This document shows, piece after piece, positions 46,220-55,014 of a DNA stretch of 64,000 nucleotides. Source of the DNA: JAFGLZ01 sp964390905 (lineage in GTDB: Bacteria > Planctomycetota > Phycisphaerae > UBA1845 > JAFGLZ01); NCBI GenBank assembly GCA_964390905.1, contig CAYMLO010000037.1, forward strand, positions 4,261-68,260, written 5' to 3'. Each line of letters opens with the position of its first letter. Within the stretch, counting starts at the first letter, position 1. A program made the translations under genes and the position numbers. A model generated the notes under the pieces. The model was not told where the DNA came from. It saw only the letters and a program-made list of their open reading frames with translations, and did no database searches.

Positions 46220-46681
46220 GTGTATCGCGTATGCAAGGTGTTCGACATCGAGTCCGGCCACATGATCAGCAAGCACCCGAGCCGGTGTCGGTATCCCCAC
46301 GGCCACACCCGCAGGATCGAGCTGGTTCTGGCGGCGGATGACCTGAACGGTCAGGACATGGTCGTCGACTTCAAATGGGTCAAGCTGGCGGTGGCCGACC
46401 TGCTCGACCGGCTGGACCACGCGCTCTGCGTGAATTCGCAGGATCCCTTGCTGGCGGACCTCCGCAAGGTCAGCAAGCGGATCGTCGAGTTCGAGGACAC
46501 GGACCCCACGACCGAAGTGATGGCCCGGTACGTGTTCGACCACCTGGGCGAGAAGATCCGCTCGGGTGAGGCGCTGAGCGACGACGAGGGCGGTTACCGG
46601 ATCGACCCGAGCGTCCGGCTGGAACGGGTTCGCGTCTGGGAGACGCCCACCACGTGGGCTGAATACGCGAGGGACGAATGA
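46220..46681 (+). CDS. queD: 6-carboxy-5,6,7,8-tetrahydropterin synthase
   Basis: A zinc enzyme that acts on 7,8-dihydroneopterin triphosphate, the first dedicated step to queuosine. The zinc and catalytic motif Cys23-x3-His27-x-His29 (CRYPHGH) is intact, with a further His in SGHMI. 153 residues. The start is GTG 46220 with GGAGGAC upstream. Its last codon overlaps the queF start as ATGA, so the two are translationally coupled. Confidence 0.93.
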   Translation: MYRVCKVFDIESGHMISKHPSRCRYPHGHTRRIELVLAADDLNGQDMVVDFKWVKLAVADLLDRLDHALCVNSQDPLLADLRKVSKRIVEFEDTDPTTEVMARYVFDHLGEKIRSGEALSDDEGGYRIDPSVRLERVRVWETPTTWAEYARDE

Positions 46682-47076
46682 GCGATCGAAAGAGGGCCCT
46701 GGACCGGCGGTCGCGCGTGGCGCTGCTCGAGACGTTCGATAACCCGCACCCCAAGCGCGACTACGAGATCGAGATCGTGCAGCCCGAGTTCACGTCGGTC
46801 TGTCCGCGGACGCGCCAGCCGGACTTCGGGACGATCACCATTCGCTACGTGCCGGGCCCGCGCTGCGTCGAGCTCAAGAGCCTCAAGCTCTATCTACAAA
46901 GCTACCGTCAGGAGGGCATCTTCTACGAAGACGTCACCAACGTCATCCTGGACGACCTGGTCAAGCTGCTCAAGCCGAAGCGCATGGATGTCGTCAGCGA
47001 ATGGACGCCTCGCGGGGGGATCGCGACCACGGTTCGATGTGAGCACGTTGCCCGTCGTGGACGGGCAAAGCGCTGA
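46678..47076 (+). CDS. queF: NADPH-dependent 7-cyano-7-deazaguanine (preQ0) reductase, type I
   Basis: Reduces the nitrile of preQ0 to the aminomethyl group of preQ1. Cys42 in FTSVCPRTRQPDFG is the nucleophile that forms the thioimide, and the ELKSLKLYLQSYR motif binds NADPH. At 132 residues it is the short, single-domain type I form. With queC, queE and queD the set from GTP-derived pterin to preQ1 is complete. The later gene tgt is not in the window. Confidence 0.95.
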   Translation: MSDRKRALDRRSRVALLETFDNPHPKRDYEIEIVQPEFTSVCPRTRQPDFGTITIRYVPGPRCVELKSLKLYLQSYRQEGIFYEDVTNVILDDLVKLLKPKRMDVVSEWTPRGGIATTVRCEHVARRGRAKR

Positions 47077-47165
47077 ATCCGAGCCGCGACCATCAGCACG
47101 CATGGACCGCCGTTCGGACGGGACGGACGAACCTGGGGGAACCATGCCGCAAGGGAGGCAGGTCG

Positions 47166-47789
47166 ATGAACAGTCCACGATCGAGTGCCTGGTGGTTTCT
47201 GTTGGTTCTGCTGGCGGGGGTCGTCGGGATGGCGGGCGCCCTGGGCTGCACGTGTACGGGGCTCCCCAGCGGAGACCCGAACGGGGACCCCAATGGGGAT
47301 CCGAATGGGGATCCCAACAGTGACCCCAACGACCCGAATGACCCGAACACCACGGGCGGGTGCCTCGGGTTGGGTAGCCCGACCGATGCGATCCACCAGA
47401 ATGGGCTTGACGAGCTCAACGCCTATCGCCAGGCGAACGGGGTGGCGGCCCTGCAGTACTCAGTGACGCTGCAGCAGGCGGCCGACGGCCACGCGAAGGA
47501 CATGTACGACCGCAACTTCTTCGACCACGAGAACCCCGACAAGGAGGGCCCGGGGGACCGCGCCGTGGCGGCGGGGTTCTGTCACGAGTTCGGCGGTGAG
47601 AACATCCTGCTGGGGGTGAACCAGTGGAGCACGGCTGCCGAGGCGGTGGACAAGTGGAAGACGAGTTCAGGCCACAACGCCAACATGCTCCACGGGTCCT
47701 TCAAATACGTCGGCATCGGCTTCTACCAGGTCACGGTCGGGTTGAATACCCGCTACTACTGGGTGCAGCTATTCGCCTTCGATAACTAG
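47166..47789 (+). CDS. CAP/SCP-domain lipoprotein with DPN repeats
   Basis: A 207-residue exported protein. The signal peptide ends in a likely lipobox (GALGC). Residues 37-60 are GDPNGDPN-type repeats, then a CAP domain begins (LDELNAYRQANGVAAL) with the family motifs HAKDMYDRNFFDHENP, GENILLG and SGHNANML. The two conserved His and the Glu of the CAP cleft are present. Such proteins occur in many bacterial envelopes, with roles seldom known. The DUF1080 gene follows after 24 bp. Confidence 0.85.
   Translation: MNSPRSSAWWFLLVLLAGVVGMAGALGCTCTGLPSGDPNGDPNGDPNGDPNSDPNDPNDPNTTGGCLGLGSPTDAIHQNGLDELNAYRQANGVAALQYSVTLQQAADGHAKDMYDRNFFDHENPDKEGPGDRAVAAGFCHEFGGENILLGVNQWSTAAEAVDKWKTSSGHNANMLHGSFKYVGIGFYQVTVGLNTRYYWVQLFAFDN
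47275..47350 (+). repeat. 12-bp coding repeats (Gly-Asp-Pro-Asn)
   Basis: Four near-identical 12-bp units (GGGGACCCCAAT type) encode GDPN, followed by SDPN and DPN variants. The units differ at synonymous sites, so the peptide rather than the DNA seems conserved. Copy number is likely to vary between strains. Confidence 0.7.
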
Positions 47790-47812
47790 GGCAAAGGAAA
47801 GAGAGTGTTGAA

Positions 47813-48562
47813 ATGAGCAAGCAGATTGCGCTGGGTGGGCTGTCGATCGTGTTGGGAGTTGCCTTGTGGGCCAACGCAGCTGAGCCGAAGGGGAAGGACT
47901 GGAAGGCGAACGACCGGGACAGGCCGCTGCCCAAGATCGTCACGCCGGGCGAGGAGCCCGGCCAACCGCCGTCCGACGCGATCGTGCTGTTCGACGGCAA
48001 GGACCTGTCGAAGTGGGTGAGGGTGTCGGCCAAGGGAGGACCGCCGAAGTGGCGAGTCCAGAACGGCGTGATGACCGTCGTGCCGTTGACGGGATCCATT
48101 CAGACCAAGGAGTCGTTCGGGGACTGTCAGCTGCACATCGAGTGGAACACCGTCAAGAGATCGCACAGCAACAGCGGCGTGTTCTTCCAGGGCCTGTACG
48201 AGCTTCAGATATACGACTCGTACCAGAACAAGAACAAGATTTACGCCGATGGCGTGGCGGGGGGGATGTACGGTCAGCACCCACCGCTCGTCAACGCCTG
48301 CCGTCCGACGGGGCAATGGCAGTCGTTCGACGTGGTCTTCCGGGCCCCGCGCTTCAGCCAGGACGGCAAGTTGCTCAAGCCGGGGACGATGACGGCATTC
48401 CAGAACGGGGTATTGGTCCTTAACAACGCGGAGATCCAAGGGTTCACCGTTCACGGCAAGAAGGCCCAGTACCGTCCGCATCCGCCGAAGCAGCCGCTGC
48501 TGCTGCAGAACCACAGCAATCCGGTCAGCTTCCGCAACATCTGGATCCGTCCGCTGCCGTAG
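47813..48562 (+). CDS. DUF1080 (3-keto-disaccharide hydrolase-like) exported protein
   Basis: A 249-residue protein with a signal peptide (about residues 1-23) and one DUF1080 domain: AIVLFDGKDLSKWVR, then the central NSGVFFQGLYELQIYDSY and the C-terminal PLLLQNHSNPVSFRNIWIR. The fold is a concanavalin-like beta sandwich related to glycoside hydrolases; some relatives act on 3-keto sugars. Planctomycetes carry many copies. The upstream CAP gene is 23 bp away and may be co-transcribed. Confidence 0.9.
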   Translation: MSKQIALGGLSIVLGVALWANAAEPKGKDWKANDRDRPLPKIVTPGEEPGQPPSDAIVLFDGKDLSKWVRVSAKGGPPKWRVQNGVMTVVPLTGSIQTKESFGDCQLHIEWNTVKRSHSNSGVFFQGLYELQIYDSYQNKNKIYADGVAGGMYGQHPPLVNACRPTGQWQSFDVVFRAPRFSQDGKLLKPGTMTAFQNGVLVLNNAEIQGFTVHGKKAQYRPHPPKQPLLLQNHSNPVSFRNIWIRPLP

Positions 48563-48618
48563 GGGAGGGCGACCAACCACGGGTCGGAGGCGATCCGTCA
48601 CCCAGCGAGGTATCGCAC

Positions 48619-50502
48619 ATGAGGCGCCTTTGTACGCGGATGGTTCTCCTGGAGGTCGCAGTGCTCGGGCTCGGATCGAGCGCCTCGGCCCTCGGTGAGG
48701 CTGCGAATGCAGACTTCATCAGCATGGTCCGGGAGGGGCATCCTCGGTTGATGCTTCTGGACAAGGACCTGCGCCGACTCCGCAGGGACCTCAAGAAGAA
48801 CCCATGCCTGGCAAGGTGGTACAAGAAGGTTCGGGCGTCGGCTGTGAGGTCCTTGGACGCGTCGCAGATCGATTATGAACCCCGGGAGCGCGGCATCATG
48901 CTGGGATCTGCCCGGCGGGCGGTCGAGCGGATCTACGCGCTGGGGCTGGTCCATCGCGTCGAGGGGGATGGGCGGTTCGCACGCCGGGCCGCCGAGGTGC
49001 TCCTGCACGCCTGCAAGCAGGACGGCTGGAATCCGGGGCACTTCCTGGACACCGCCGAGCTGACGCACGCCGTCGGCATCGGCTACGACTGGTTCTACAA
49101 GGACCTGACGCCCGAGCAGCGAACGGTCATCCGCAACGGCATCTGTCGGAACGGGCTGACGCCGGGGCTGCACTTCCTGGAGAGCACGCTCCCGGTGGTC
49201 GTGCGCTACAGGTACTTCAACTGGGCCCGCGCCAACAACAACTGGAACCAGGTCTGCAACGGCGGGATGACGATCGGCGCGCTGGCGGTGGCCGATGAGG
49301 CGCCCGAGCTGGCCGGTCGCGTGCTGACGCGGTCGCTTCGGAGCATCCGTCTGGCCATGAAGGAATTCGCGCCGGACGGCGGATGGGCCGAGGGGCCCGG
49401 GTACTGGTCGTATGCCACCCGCTACAACGCTTACTTCCTGGCTGCCCTCGAGACGGCCATCGGGCCGGACGCGATCCAGCCATACCTGGGCATGCCCGGA
49501 TTCGGCAAGACCGGTGAGTTCCGGATTCATTTGGTTGGCCCGACGGGGTTGACGTTCAACTTTGCAGATGCCCATGAAGGCGCCGGACCGGTCGCGCAGA
49601 TGTTTTGGCTGGCGCAGAAGTTCGAGCGTCCCGTCTACGCCGACCATGCCGACCGATTCGCGTCATCCTCGCCGCACGAGATCCTCTGGTATACGCCGGC
49701 CCAGACGGGCCCCCGCAAGGCGAAGCTGCCGCTTGACGCCTACTTCCGGCACGTCGAGGTCGTCTTCCTCCGCAGCGCGTGGGAGGATCGCGACGCTGTC
49801 TACGTGGGATTCAAGGGCGGCGACAATCGGGTCAGCCACAGCCACCTCGATCTGGGGTCGTTTGTCCTGGATGTAGACGGTCGACGTTGGGCGCTCGACC
49901 TGGGCCGGGATCACTACGCCCTGCCCGGCTACTTCTACTATGGCAAGACGACCTACTACCGCCTCAAGACGGAAGGGCACAACACGCTTCTGCTCAACGG
50001 GCAGAACCAGCAACCCAATGCTCGAGCTTCCATCGTGGCGTTTCGCTCCCGCAAGGATCGCGCGTTCGCGGTGGTCGATCTTTCGCAGGCGTACCGCGGC
50101 GCCGCGCGACAGGTTCGCCGCGGCATCGCGCTGCTCAAGCGACGGGACGTGCTGGTTCAGGACGAGCTGAGCTTCGAAGCGCCGGCCGAGGTCGTGTGGC
50201 AAATGCACACCCGCGCCAAGATCACACCCAAGGGACGGACCGCCGTCCTGCGTCAGGGCGCCAGGACGCTGCGGGCGAGCATCCTCACGCCCGAGGACGC
50301 TGTCTTCGAGATCCAGTCCGCCAATCCGCCGCTGCCGCAGGGCCAACAACCGGACGTCAGCAAACTGGTCGTTCGGCTGAAGTTGCCGGCTGGAGAAGCC
50401 CGCTTGGCCGTCCTGCTATCGCCGCGGGACCGGTCTAGAACACACAAGCTGAGGCCCCTCACGGAGTGGATCCGCGAAGCCGACGATACGAAGGAGCGCT
50501 GA
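48619..50502 (+). CDS. Heparinase II/III-like polysaccharide lyase
   Basis: A 627-residue exported protein with a signal peptide (to about residue 27). The N-terminal half is an alpha-helical barrel (GYDWFYKDLTPEQRTVIRNG ... NNNWNQVCNGGM); the second half has the beta-sheet part with VSHSHLDLGSFVLDVDG, the Heparinase II/III signature with a catalytic-type His. The candidate catalytic Tyr lies in GPGYWSYATRY. It would cleave an acidic polysaccharide by elimination; the exact substrate (alginate, heparin-like) cannot be told. It stands 56 bp after the DUF1080 gene. Confidence 0.85.
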   Translation: MRRLCTRMVLLEVAVLGLGSSASALGEAANADFISMVREGHPRLMLLDKDLRRLRRDLKKNPCLARWYKKVRASAVRSLDASQIDYEPRERGIMLGSARRAVERIYALGLVHRVEGDGRFARRAAEVLLHACKQDGWNPGHFLDTAELTHAVGIGYDWFYKDLTPEQRTVIRNGICRNGLTPGLHFLESTLPVVVRYRYFNWARANNNWNQVCNGGMTIGALAVADEAPELAGRVLTRSLRSIRLAMKEFAPDGGWAEGPGYWSYATRYNAYFLAALETAIGPDAIQPYLGMPGFGKTGEFRIHLVGPTGLTFNFADAHEGAGPVAQMFWLAQKFERPVYADHADRFASSSPHEILWYTPAQTGPRKAKLPLDAYFRHVEVVFLRSAWEDRDAVYVGFKGGDNRVSHSHLDLGSFVLDVDGRRWALDLGRDHYALPGYFYYGKTTYYRLKTEGHNTLLLNGQNQQPNARASIVAFRSRKDRAFAVVDLSQAYRGAARQVRRGIALLKRRDVLVQDELSFEAPAEVVWQMHTRAKITPKGRTAVLRQGARTLRASILTPEDAVFEIQSANPPLPQGQQPDVSKLVVRLKLPAGEARLAVLLSPRDRSRTHKLRPLTEWIREADDTKER

Positions 50503-50622
50503 GCGAGGCACGCAGGCCTGGGTGTCGATTCTCCGCTGGACCCGTCTCTTCTGTAAGTCTTTTCTTTATAGAGCAGTATGTCAAACTCCCCAGCCGGGGC
50601 CAGAGAATTGCCCGATAACAGC

Positions 50623-50650
50623 TTGACAAATCGATTACATGTGTAATACT
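50623..50650 (+). promoter_or_regulatory. Promoter of the blaI-like/blaR1-like operon
   Basis: TTGACA (50623-50628) with AATACT 16 bp downstream (50645-50650). The inverted repeats at 50634 and 50659 overlap and flank the -10, as expected for an autoregulated repressor operon. Confidence 0.7.
50634..50647. promoter_or_regulatory. BlaI-type operator 1
   Basis: ATTACA and TGTAAT are perfect inverted arms separated by TG. This fits the TACA-N-TGTA core bound by BlaI/MecI proteins. It lies between the -35 and -10 elements, so binding would block RNA polymerase. Confidence 0.7.
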
Positions 50651-50658
50651 ACAGTAGG

Positions 50659-50672
50659 ATTACAAGGGTAAT
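50659..50672. promoter_or_regulatory. BlaI-type operator 2
   Basis: ATTACA and GGTAAT arms separated by AG, with one mismatch from a perfect inverted repeat. Its centre is 25 bp from that of operator 1. It lies just after the -10 and before the ATG of the repressor gene. Confidence 0.6.
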
Positions 50673-50687
50673 TCTTGGGGTGGTGAC

Positions 50688-51065
50688 ATGGACCCAGTTC
50701 CACGAATCTCGGAGTCGGAGTGGCAGGTGATGAAGGTCTTGTGGGGGCAGTCGCCGATGACGGCCAACCAGGTGGTCGAGGCGTTGTCGGGCGTTGTGGA
50801 TTGGCGACCCAAGACGATCAAGACCTTGCTGAACCGGCTGGTGGGCAAGCAGGCCCTGGGGTTCCAGAAGAGCGGACGCGTCTACCACTACTACCCCCTC
50901 GTCGATGAGCAGCGATGCGCCCGGGCCGAGCGGCGGTCGTTGCTCAGCCGCGTCTATGGGGGCGCGATGAAGCCCATGCTGGCCGAGTTTCTCGAGGACA
51001 GCGACCTGTCGCCCGAGGAGATCGCTGACCTGCGGCGGATCCTGGACGAGAAGGAGGAGGCCTGA
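50688..51065 (+). CDS. BlaI/MecI-family transcriptional repressor
   Basis: A 125-residue winged-helix repressor. The typical ISESEWQVMKVLWGQSPMTANQVVEAL start, the recognition region KTIKTLLNRLVGK and the wing (FQKSGRVYHYYPLV) are present, followed by a C-terminal dimerisation region where BlaR1-triggered cleavage occurs in relatives. The stop and the next start are 2 bp apart, so the sensor-protease gene is in the same operon. Two inverted repeats at the promoter imply autoregulation. The signal need not be a beta-lactam. Confidence 0.92.
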   Translation: MDPVPRISESEWQVMKVLWGQSPMTANQVVEALSGVVDWRPKTIKTLLNRLVGKQALGFQKSGRVYHYYPLVDEQRCARAERRSLLSRVYGGAMKPMLAEFLEDSDLSPEEIADLRRILDEKEEA

Positions 51066-51067
51066 TC

Positions 51068-53095
51068 ATGGGATCCCTTCTGGCACAGGCCGGGCCGCTG
51101 TTCGACTGGCTCGTCCGCTCGACGATTCAGGCGAGCGTCCTGATCCTGCTGATCCTAGCATTCCGCATGGCGACGCGAGGCCGGCTCCGCGCTCGCTGGC
51201 ACTACCTGTTGTGGTTGTTGGTGGTGGCCCGGATGTTGCTGCCCTGGGCCCCGGAGAGCGGATTGAGCCTGTACAACTGGGCGCCGTCCTCCCAGGAGGA
51301 TGTGCTGCGGGCCCTGGGTTGGCCGAGCCTGCCGGCGGGGTTTGGGGGCAGCACGCTCGATTTGTTGCGTGGGCGGGCCTCGGATCGGGTCGTTGGCGCC
51401 GATGTGGTTGCCGAAGCGGCTGGGCAAGAGATGTCTGCGAGGGAGGCGATTCGAGCGCGGTCCGTGTCGGTGCGCGATGCCCTGTCGACGATTTGGCTTG
51501 TCGGGGTGGGCGTGCTGAGCGTCAGTGCGCTGGGGGCGGGGTTGGCGTTCTGGGCGAGGGTCCGCCGTGCAACAGCGGTGACGGATCGTGCGGCGCTGGC
51601 GCTGCTGGAGGCGTGCAGCTCGAGCATGGGGGTCGCCCGGCCGCCGAGACTGGCGGAGACGGCCGCGGTCAGGAGCCCGTCGCTGTTTGGCCTGTTTCGG
51701 CCGTCTTTGCTTTTGCCAGCGGGGATGGTTAGAGCGTTCAGCCACGAGCAACTGCGGCACATCTTCCTGCACGAGCTGGCGCACGTAAAGCGCCGCGACA
51801 TCCCGGTGGGCTTGCTGGCGACGGTCCTGCAGATCCTGCACTGGTTCAACCCGCTGGTGTGGGTGGCGTTTCACCGTATGCGGGTGGATCGCGAACTCGC
51901 CTGCGACGCGATGGCGCTGTCGCGGCTGGAGGATTCGACCTCGAGGCAGTACGCCGAGACGATTCTGGCGCTGCTGGAAGTGTACTCCCCGCCGACGCCG
52001 GCCCCGGCCATCGTGGGAATGCTGGCCGGCAAATCGCAACTGCTAAGGAGGATGGTCATGATCACCCGGTTCAAGAAGGGCTCGTATCGCAGGACCGTGC
52101 TGGGCGTTGCGCTGCTCGTTGCGCTGGCATGCGTTGCGTTGACCAATGCGCAGGGCGGATCTGCCGCGCAAGCTGACAAGAAGGACATCAAGGCGGTGAT
52201 CGGGAAGCTGGACATGCGCGCCGCCAAGCTCGCCGATGTCATCCGCGTCTTCGGCAAACCCGAGAAGTACTGGGGCAAGGACCGGACTTACGACGAGAAG
52301 GCGCTGCCGGGCCGCTACTTCGCGTCATACCCGAACGGGATCACCGTGTTCATGACCCCGCGTGGGATCGAGGGGATCCGGTTCGAGAAGCCGGGCTATG
52401 TCCTCCACGGCACGGTTGAGGTCGGGACAGAAGTGGACAAGGCGCTGAAGCCCCTTGGCAAGGCTCACAAGACGGTCCGGGGGAAGGACGGGGGCTGGCA
52501 GGACGGCGCGAAGCACATCGACGGATACTACTACGCGCGGCCCGACGGCGCGTTCCGGGTGATGGCGTCGAAGGGCAAGATCATCGCCATAGACGTGCTG
52601 CGAGGCTCACTTGCTGTGAGGGAGAAGGTGACGTTAGGCCCGGACAGCAAGATCGATGAGAATGGCCGGATCGTCGACAAGATCGACTACCCGTTCGTCA
52701 ATGATCCAGAGGCGATCGGGCAGTGGGAGACGGTTGACTTCGTCCGCAGAATCGAGGACTTCGATCCCAAGGTTCGACGGTGGAAGGGCAGGGGTTTCCT
52801 CAAGGGGATTGTCCTTCTGGAGAACGGCGCGTCCCTGCTGCGGGGGGCAACATGGACACGAGGGCTGATTCTCAACCACGCGGTGAAGACCGCGGAGAAG
52901 TACCATATCAAGCAGATCGACGGGGCGACGTATATGTTCTACGAATGGAAGAGCGGCGACTACACCATCAAGCACCGCAAGCCGTGGTACTACGTCCTCA
53001 AGAAGCTGCCGCCCGCTTCACAGAAACTCAAGAGCGCCGCAGATCTGTTCCCTCAGAGGGACAAGAACAAGGTCAAGCGGGGCCCCGTCGAGTGA
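51068..53095 (+). CDS. M56 (BlaR1/MecR1-like) membrane metalloprotease with an unusual C-terminal domain
   Basis: A 675-residue protein. Four hydrophobic segments in the first 330 residues surround the zinc motif HELAH (235-239), with the downstream Glu in DRELACDAMA, as in the M56 family. A further membrane segment lies at about 345-365. The region beyond is exported but is not a penicillin-binding domain: it lacks SxxK/SxN/KTG motifs. Its second half has the pattern GQWETVDFVRRIEDFDPK ... KGIVLLENG ... EWKSGDYTIKHRKPWYYVLKK, seen in other M56 proteins and perhaps a lipocalin-like sensor. It probably cleaves or inactivates the BlaI-like repressor upon an unknown signal. Confidence 0.8.
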   Translation: MGSLLAQAGPLFDWLVRSTIQASVLILLILAFRMATRGRLRARWHYLLWLLVVARMLLPWAPESGLSLYNWAPSSQEDVLRALGWPSLPAGFGGSTLDLLRGRASDRVVGADVVAEAAGQEMSAREAIRARSVSVRDALSTIWLVGVGVLSVSALGAGLAFWARVRRATAVTDRAALALLEACSSSMGVARPPRLAETAAVRSPSLFGLFRPSLLLPAGMVRAFSHEQLRHIFLHELAHVKRRDIPVGLLATVLQILHWFNPLVWVAFHRMRVDRELACDAMALSRLEDSTSRQYAETILALLEVYSPPTPAPAIVGMLAGKSQLLRRMVMITRFKKGSYRRTVLGVALLVALACVALTNAQGGSAAQADKKDIKAVIGKLDMRAAKLADVIRVFGKPEKYWGKDRTYDEKALPGRYFASYPNGITVFMTPRGIEGIRFEKPGYVLHGTVEVGTEVDKALKPLGKAHKTVRGKDGGWQDGAKHIDGYYYARPDGAFRVMASKGKIIAIDVLRGSLAVREKVTLGPDSKIDENGRIVDKIDYPFVNDPEAIGQWETVDFVRRIEDFDPKVRRWKGRGFLKGIVLLENGASLLRGATWTRGLILNHAVKTAEKYHIKQIDGATYMFYEWKSGDYTIKHRKPWYYVLKKLPPASQKLKSAADLFPQRDKNKVKRGPVE

Positions 53096-53128
53096 TCGCC
53101 ACGCGAGACCGGATGGATCTGTGGGGGT

Positions 53129-54817
53129 TCAGAAGACGTGGCCGAAGAGGGCGTAGGCAAAGACCATCCCCAGAATCCCGCCGACGAGGAGGTAGTAGGC
53201 CATCGGCCAGATGGTCTTGCGGATGAGCGCGCCCTCCACGCCATTCAGGCCGACCGTAGCAGACGCGGCGACCACGTTGTGGACGGTGATCATGTTGCCT
53301 GCGGCGCCGCCGAAGGCCTGCAGGCCGAGGATCACCAGGTGAGACGTCCCGGTGCGATCCGCCACGCCGTATTGAAACATCGCGAACATCAGGTCGGACA
53401 CGGTGTTGCTGCCGGCGACGAAGGCGCCCATGGCGCCGATGACCGGCGCGAAGAAGGGCCAGGCTCCCCCGACTAGGTCGGCGGCGGCCGCCGCTAGCGT
53501 CAGGGGCATGCTCTCGAGCCCGGACCTGTTGAGATCCGCACCGGAATCGATGAAGACCCGCACGAGCGCGACGGCGAAGATGAGGGCGAGCGTCGGACGG
53601 GCGAGCATGCGGGCGGACTGGGTCCAGGCGGCGGCGAGCTCGCGAGCCCGCATGCGATGGACCCAGAGCATCGCGATCGAGACCCCCATGAAGATCGTCC
53701 CGGGCAGATAGAGCACCTCGAAGCCTTGCGACAGGCCCGTTCCCAGGATGTCGGCGTATCGGAGGTCGACGGACCTGAGCCATCCCTTGATGGGTAGCGC
53801 GGGCAGGCGGGTCAGCACGAGCAGGCCGGCGACGAGCAGGTAGGGAAGCCACGCCCGTCCGAGGCCCATGCGGGCCTCGCGGTCGTCCGCGTCGGGCTTG
53901 ATGTTGCCGGTCCACTGCGGTTCCCATTCACTCGCATCCGGGAAGTCCCACGTCTCCATGCCTTTCAGGAGGAACTTGCGTCGCGCGGCGGGCACGACGA
54001 TGGCCAGGCCCACCAGGGCGCCCAGTAGCGAAGGGAACTCGGGCCCGAGCATCGTTGCGAAGAGCACGTAAGGGCCCGTGAACGCCAGCCCGGCGAACAG
54101 CGCGAACTTCCAGACGGCGAGTCCTTCCCGCAGCGATCTTGCCCGGCCGTAGAAGCGCGTCATGACACAGACGAGGACCAGCGGAATGAGCGAACCGGCG
54201 ATGGCGTGGGGCAGGGCGGCGAACAGGCCGATGTCGTGGATAAACTGTCCCTTCTCGATGCCAGCCTGGGCGATCGCGTCGAGAACCGGTGCCTTGTCGA
54301 GCGATTTGCCCATCCCGATGATGATCGGGGTCCCGACCGCACCGAACGTGACGGCCGTGCACTGGATGATCAGCGCCACCGTACACGCCGCCATCGCTGG
54401 GAAGCCGAGCGCCAGCAGCAGCGGTCCGCAGATCGCCGCGGGCGTGCCGAAGCCCGAGGCCCCTTCGATGAACGATCCGAACAGCCACGCGACGATGATG
54501 GCCTGGACGCGGCGATCGGGCGAGATGTCGAGGAAGCCCCGCCGGATCACGCCCAGAGCCCCGCTGTGACGGAGCGTCATCAGCAGGACGATGGCCCCGA
54601 AGATGATCCACATGAGGTTCGCGCAGAGGATCAGGCCGTTGATGCTGGCCGCGGCGACGGCGACGGCGGGCATCTTCCAGACGCCCAATCCCAGCGCCGC
54701 GGTGATCACGTAGCCCACGGGCATGGCCCGGACGGCCGGCCAGCGGAGTACGACCAGCAAGACGAAGATCGTAAGGATCGGGACGACCGCCAAGATGGCG
54801 ATGACGGAATCGGGCAT
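53129..54817 (-). CDS. L-lactate permease (LctP family)
   Basis: A 562-residue integral membrane transporter for lactate, or glycolate in some relatives, driven by protons. More than ten hydrophobic segments are visible, with the family motif GSFIEGASGFGTPAAI and the AVTFGAVGTPIIIGMG stretch. No lactate-utilisation genes (lutABC, lldD) are adjacent. A good promoter lies just upstream. Confidence 0.92.
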   Translation of the reverse strand: MPDSVIAILAVVPILTIFVLLVVLRWPAVRAMPVGYVITAALGLGVWKMPAVAVAAASINGLILCANLMWIIFGAIVLLMTLRHSGALGVIRRGFLDISPDRRVQAIIVAWLFGSFIEGASGFGTPAAICGPLLLALGFPAMAACTVALIIQCTAVTFGAVGTPIIIGMGKSLDKAPVLDAIAQAGIEKGQFIHDIGLFAALPHAIAGSLIPLVLVCVMTRFYGRARSLREGLAVWKFALFAGLAFTGPYVLFATMLGPEFPSLLGALVGLAIVVPAARRKFLLKGMETWDFPDASEWEPQWTGNIKPDADDREARMGLGRAWLPYLLVAGLLVLTRLPALPIKGWLRSVDLRYADILGTGLSQGFEVLYLPGTIFMGVSIAMLWVHRMRARELAAAWTQSARMLARPTLALIFAVALVRVFIDSGADLNRSGLESMPLTLAAAAADLVGGAWPFFAPVIGAMGAFVAGSNTVSDLMFAMFQYGVADRTGTSHLVILGLQAFGGAAGNMITVHNVVAASATVGLNGVEGALIRKTIWPMAYYLLVGGILGMVFAYALFGHVF

Positions 54818-54863
54818 GGCTCACCTTTCCGGCTCGACGACGCCAGTGCCGTCGGGGTCGGGC

Positions 54864-54892
54864 ATTGTACACGGCCGGCGCGGCCGGCGCAA
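54864..54892 (-). promoter_or_regulatory. Promoter of the lactate permease gene
   Basis: On the minus strand TTGCGC (54892-54887) and TACAAT (54869-54864) are 17 bp apart. The spacer holds two direct copies of GCGCCGGCC, which could bind a regulator. The leader to the ATG is short, about 40 bases. Confidence 0.6.
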
Positions 54893-54951
54893 ATCAGAGC
54901 CCTAGGTCAGAGCACGATGGAGACCGGTGCTGAGCCGGTTCGGTTCTGCGG

Positions 54952-54980
54952 TTGAAACGTGACCTGTCCGTGCGTACGTT
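54952..54980 (+). promoter_or_regulatory. Possible promoter of the putative glycosidase gene
   Basis: TTGAAA (54952-54957) and TACGTT (54975-54980) are 17 bp apart. The -35 is good, the -10 is weak. It fits a start at GTG 55015. Confidence 0.4.
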
Positions 54981-55014
54981 GATGACCGCCCGGTGCGGTA
55001 CAGAGGAGGTCTCT

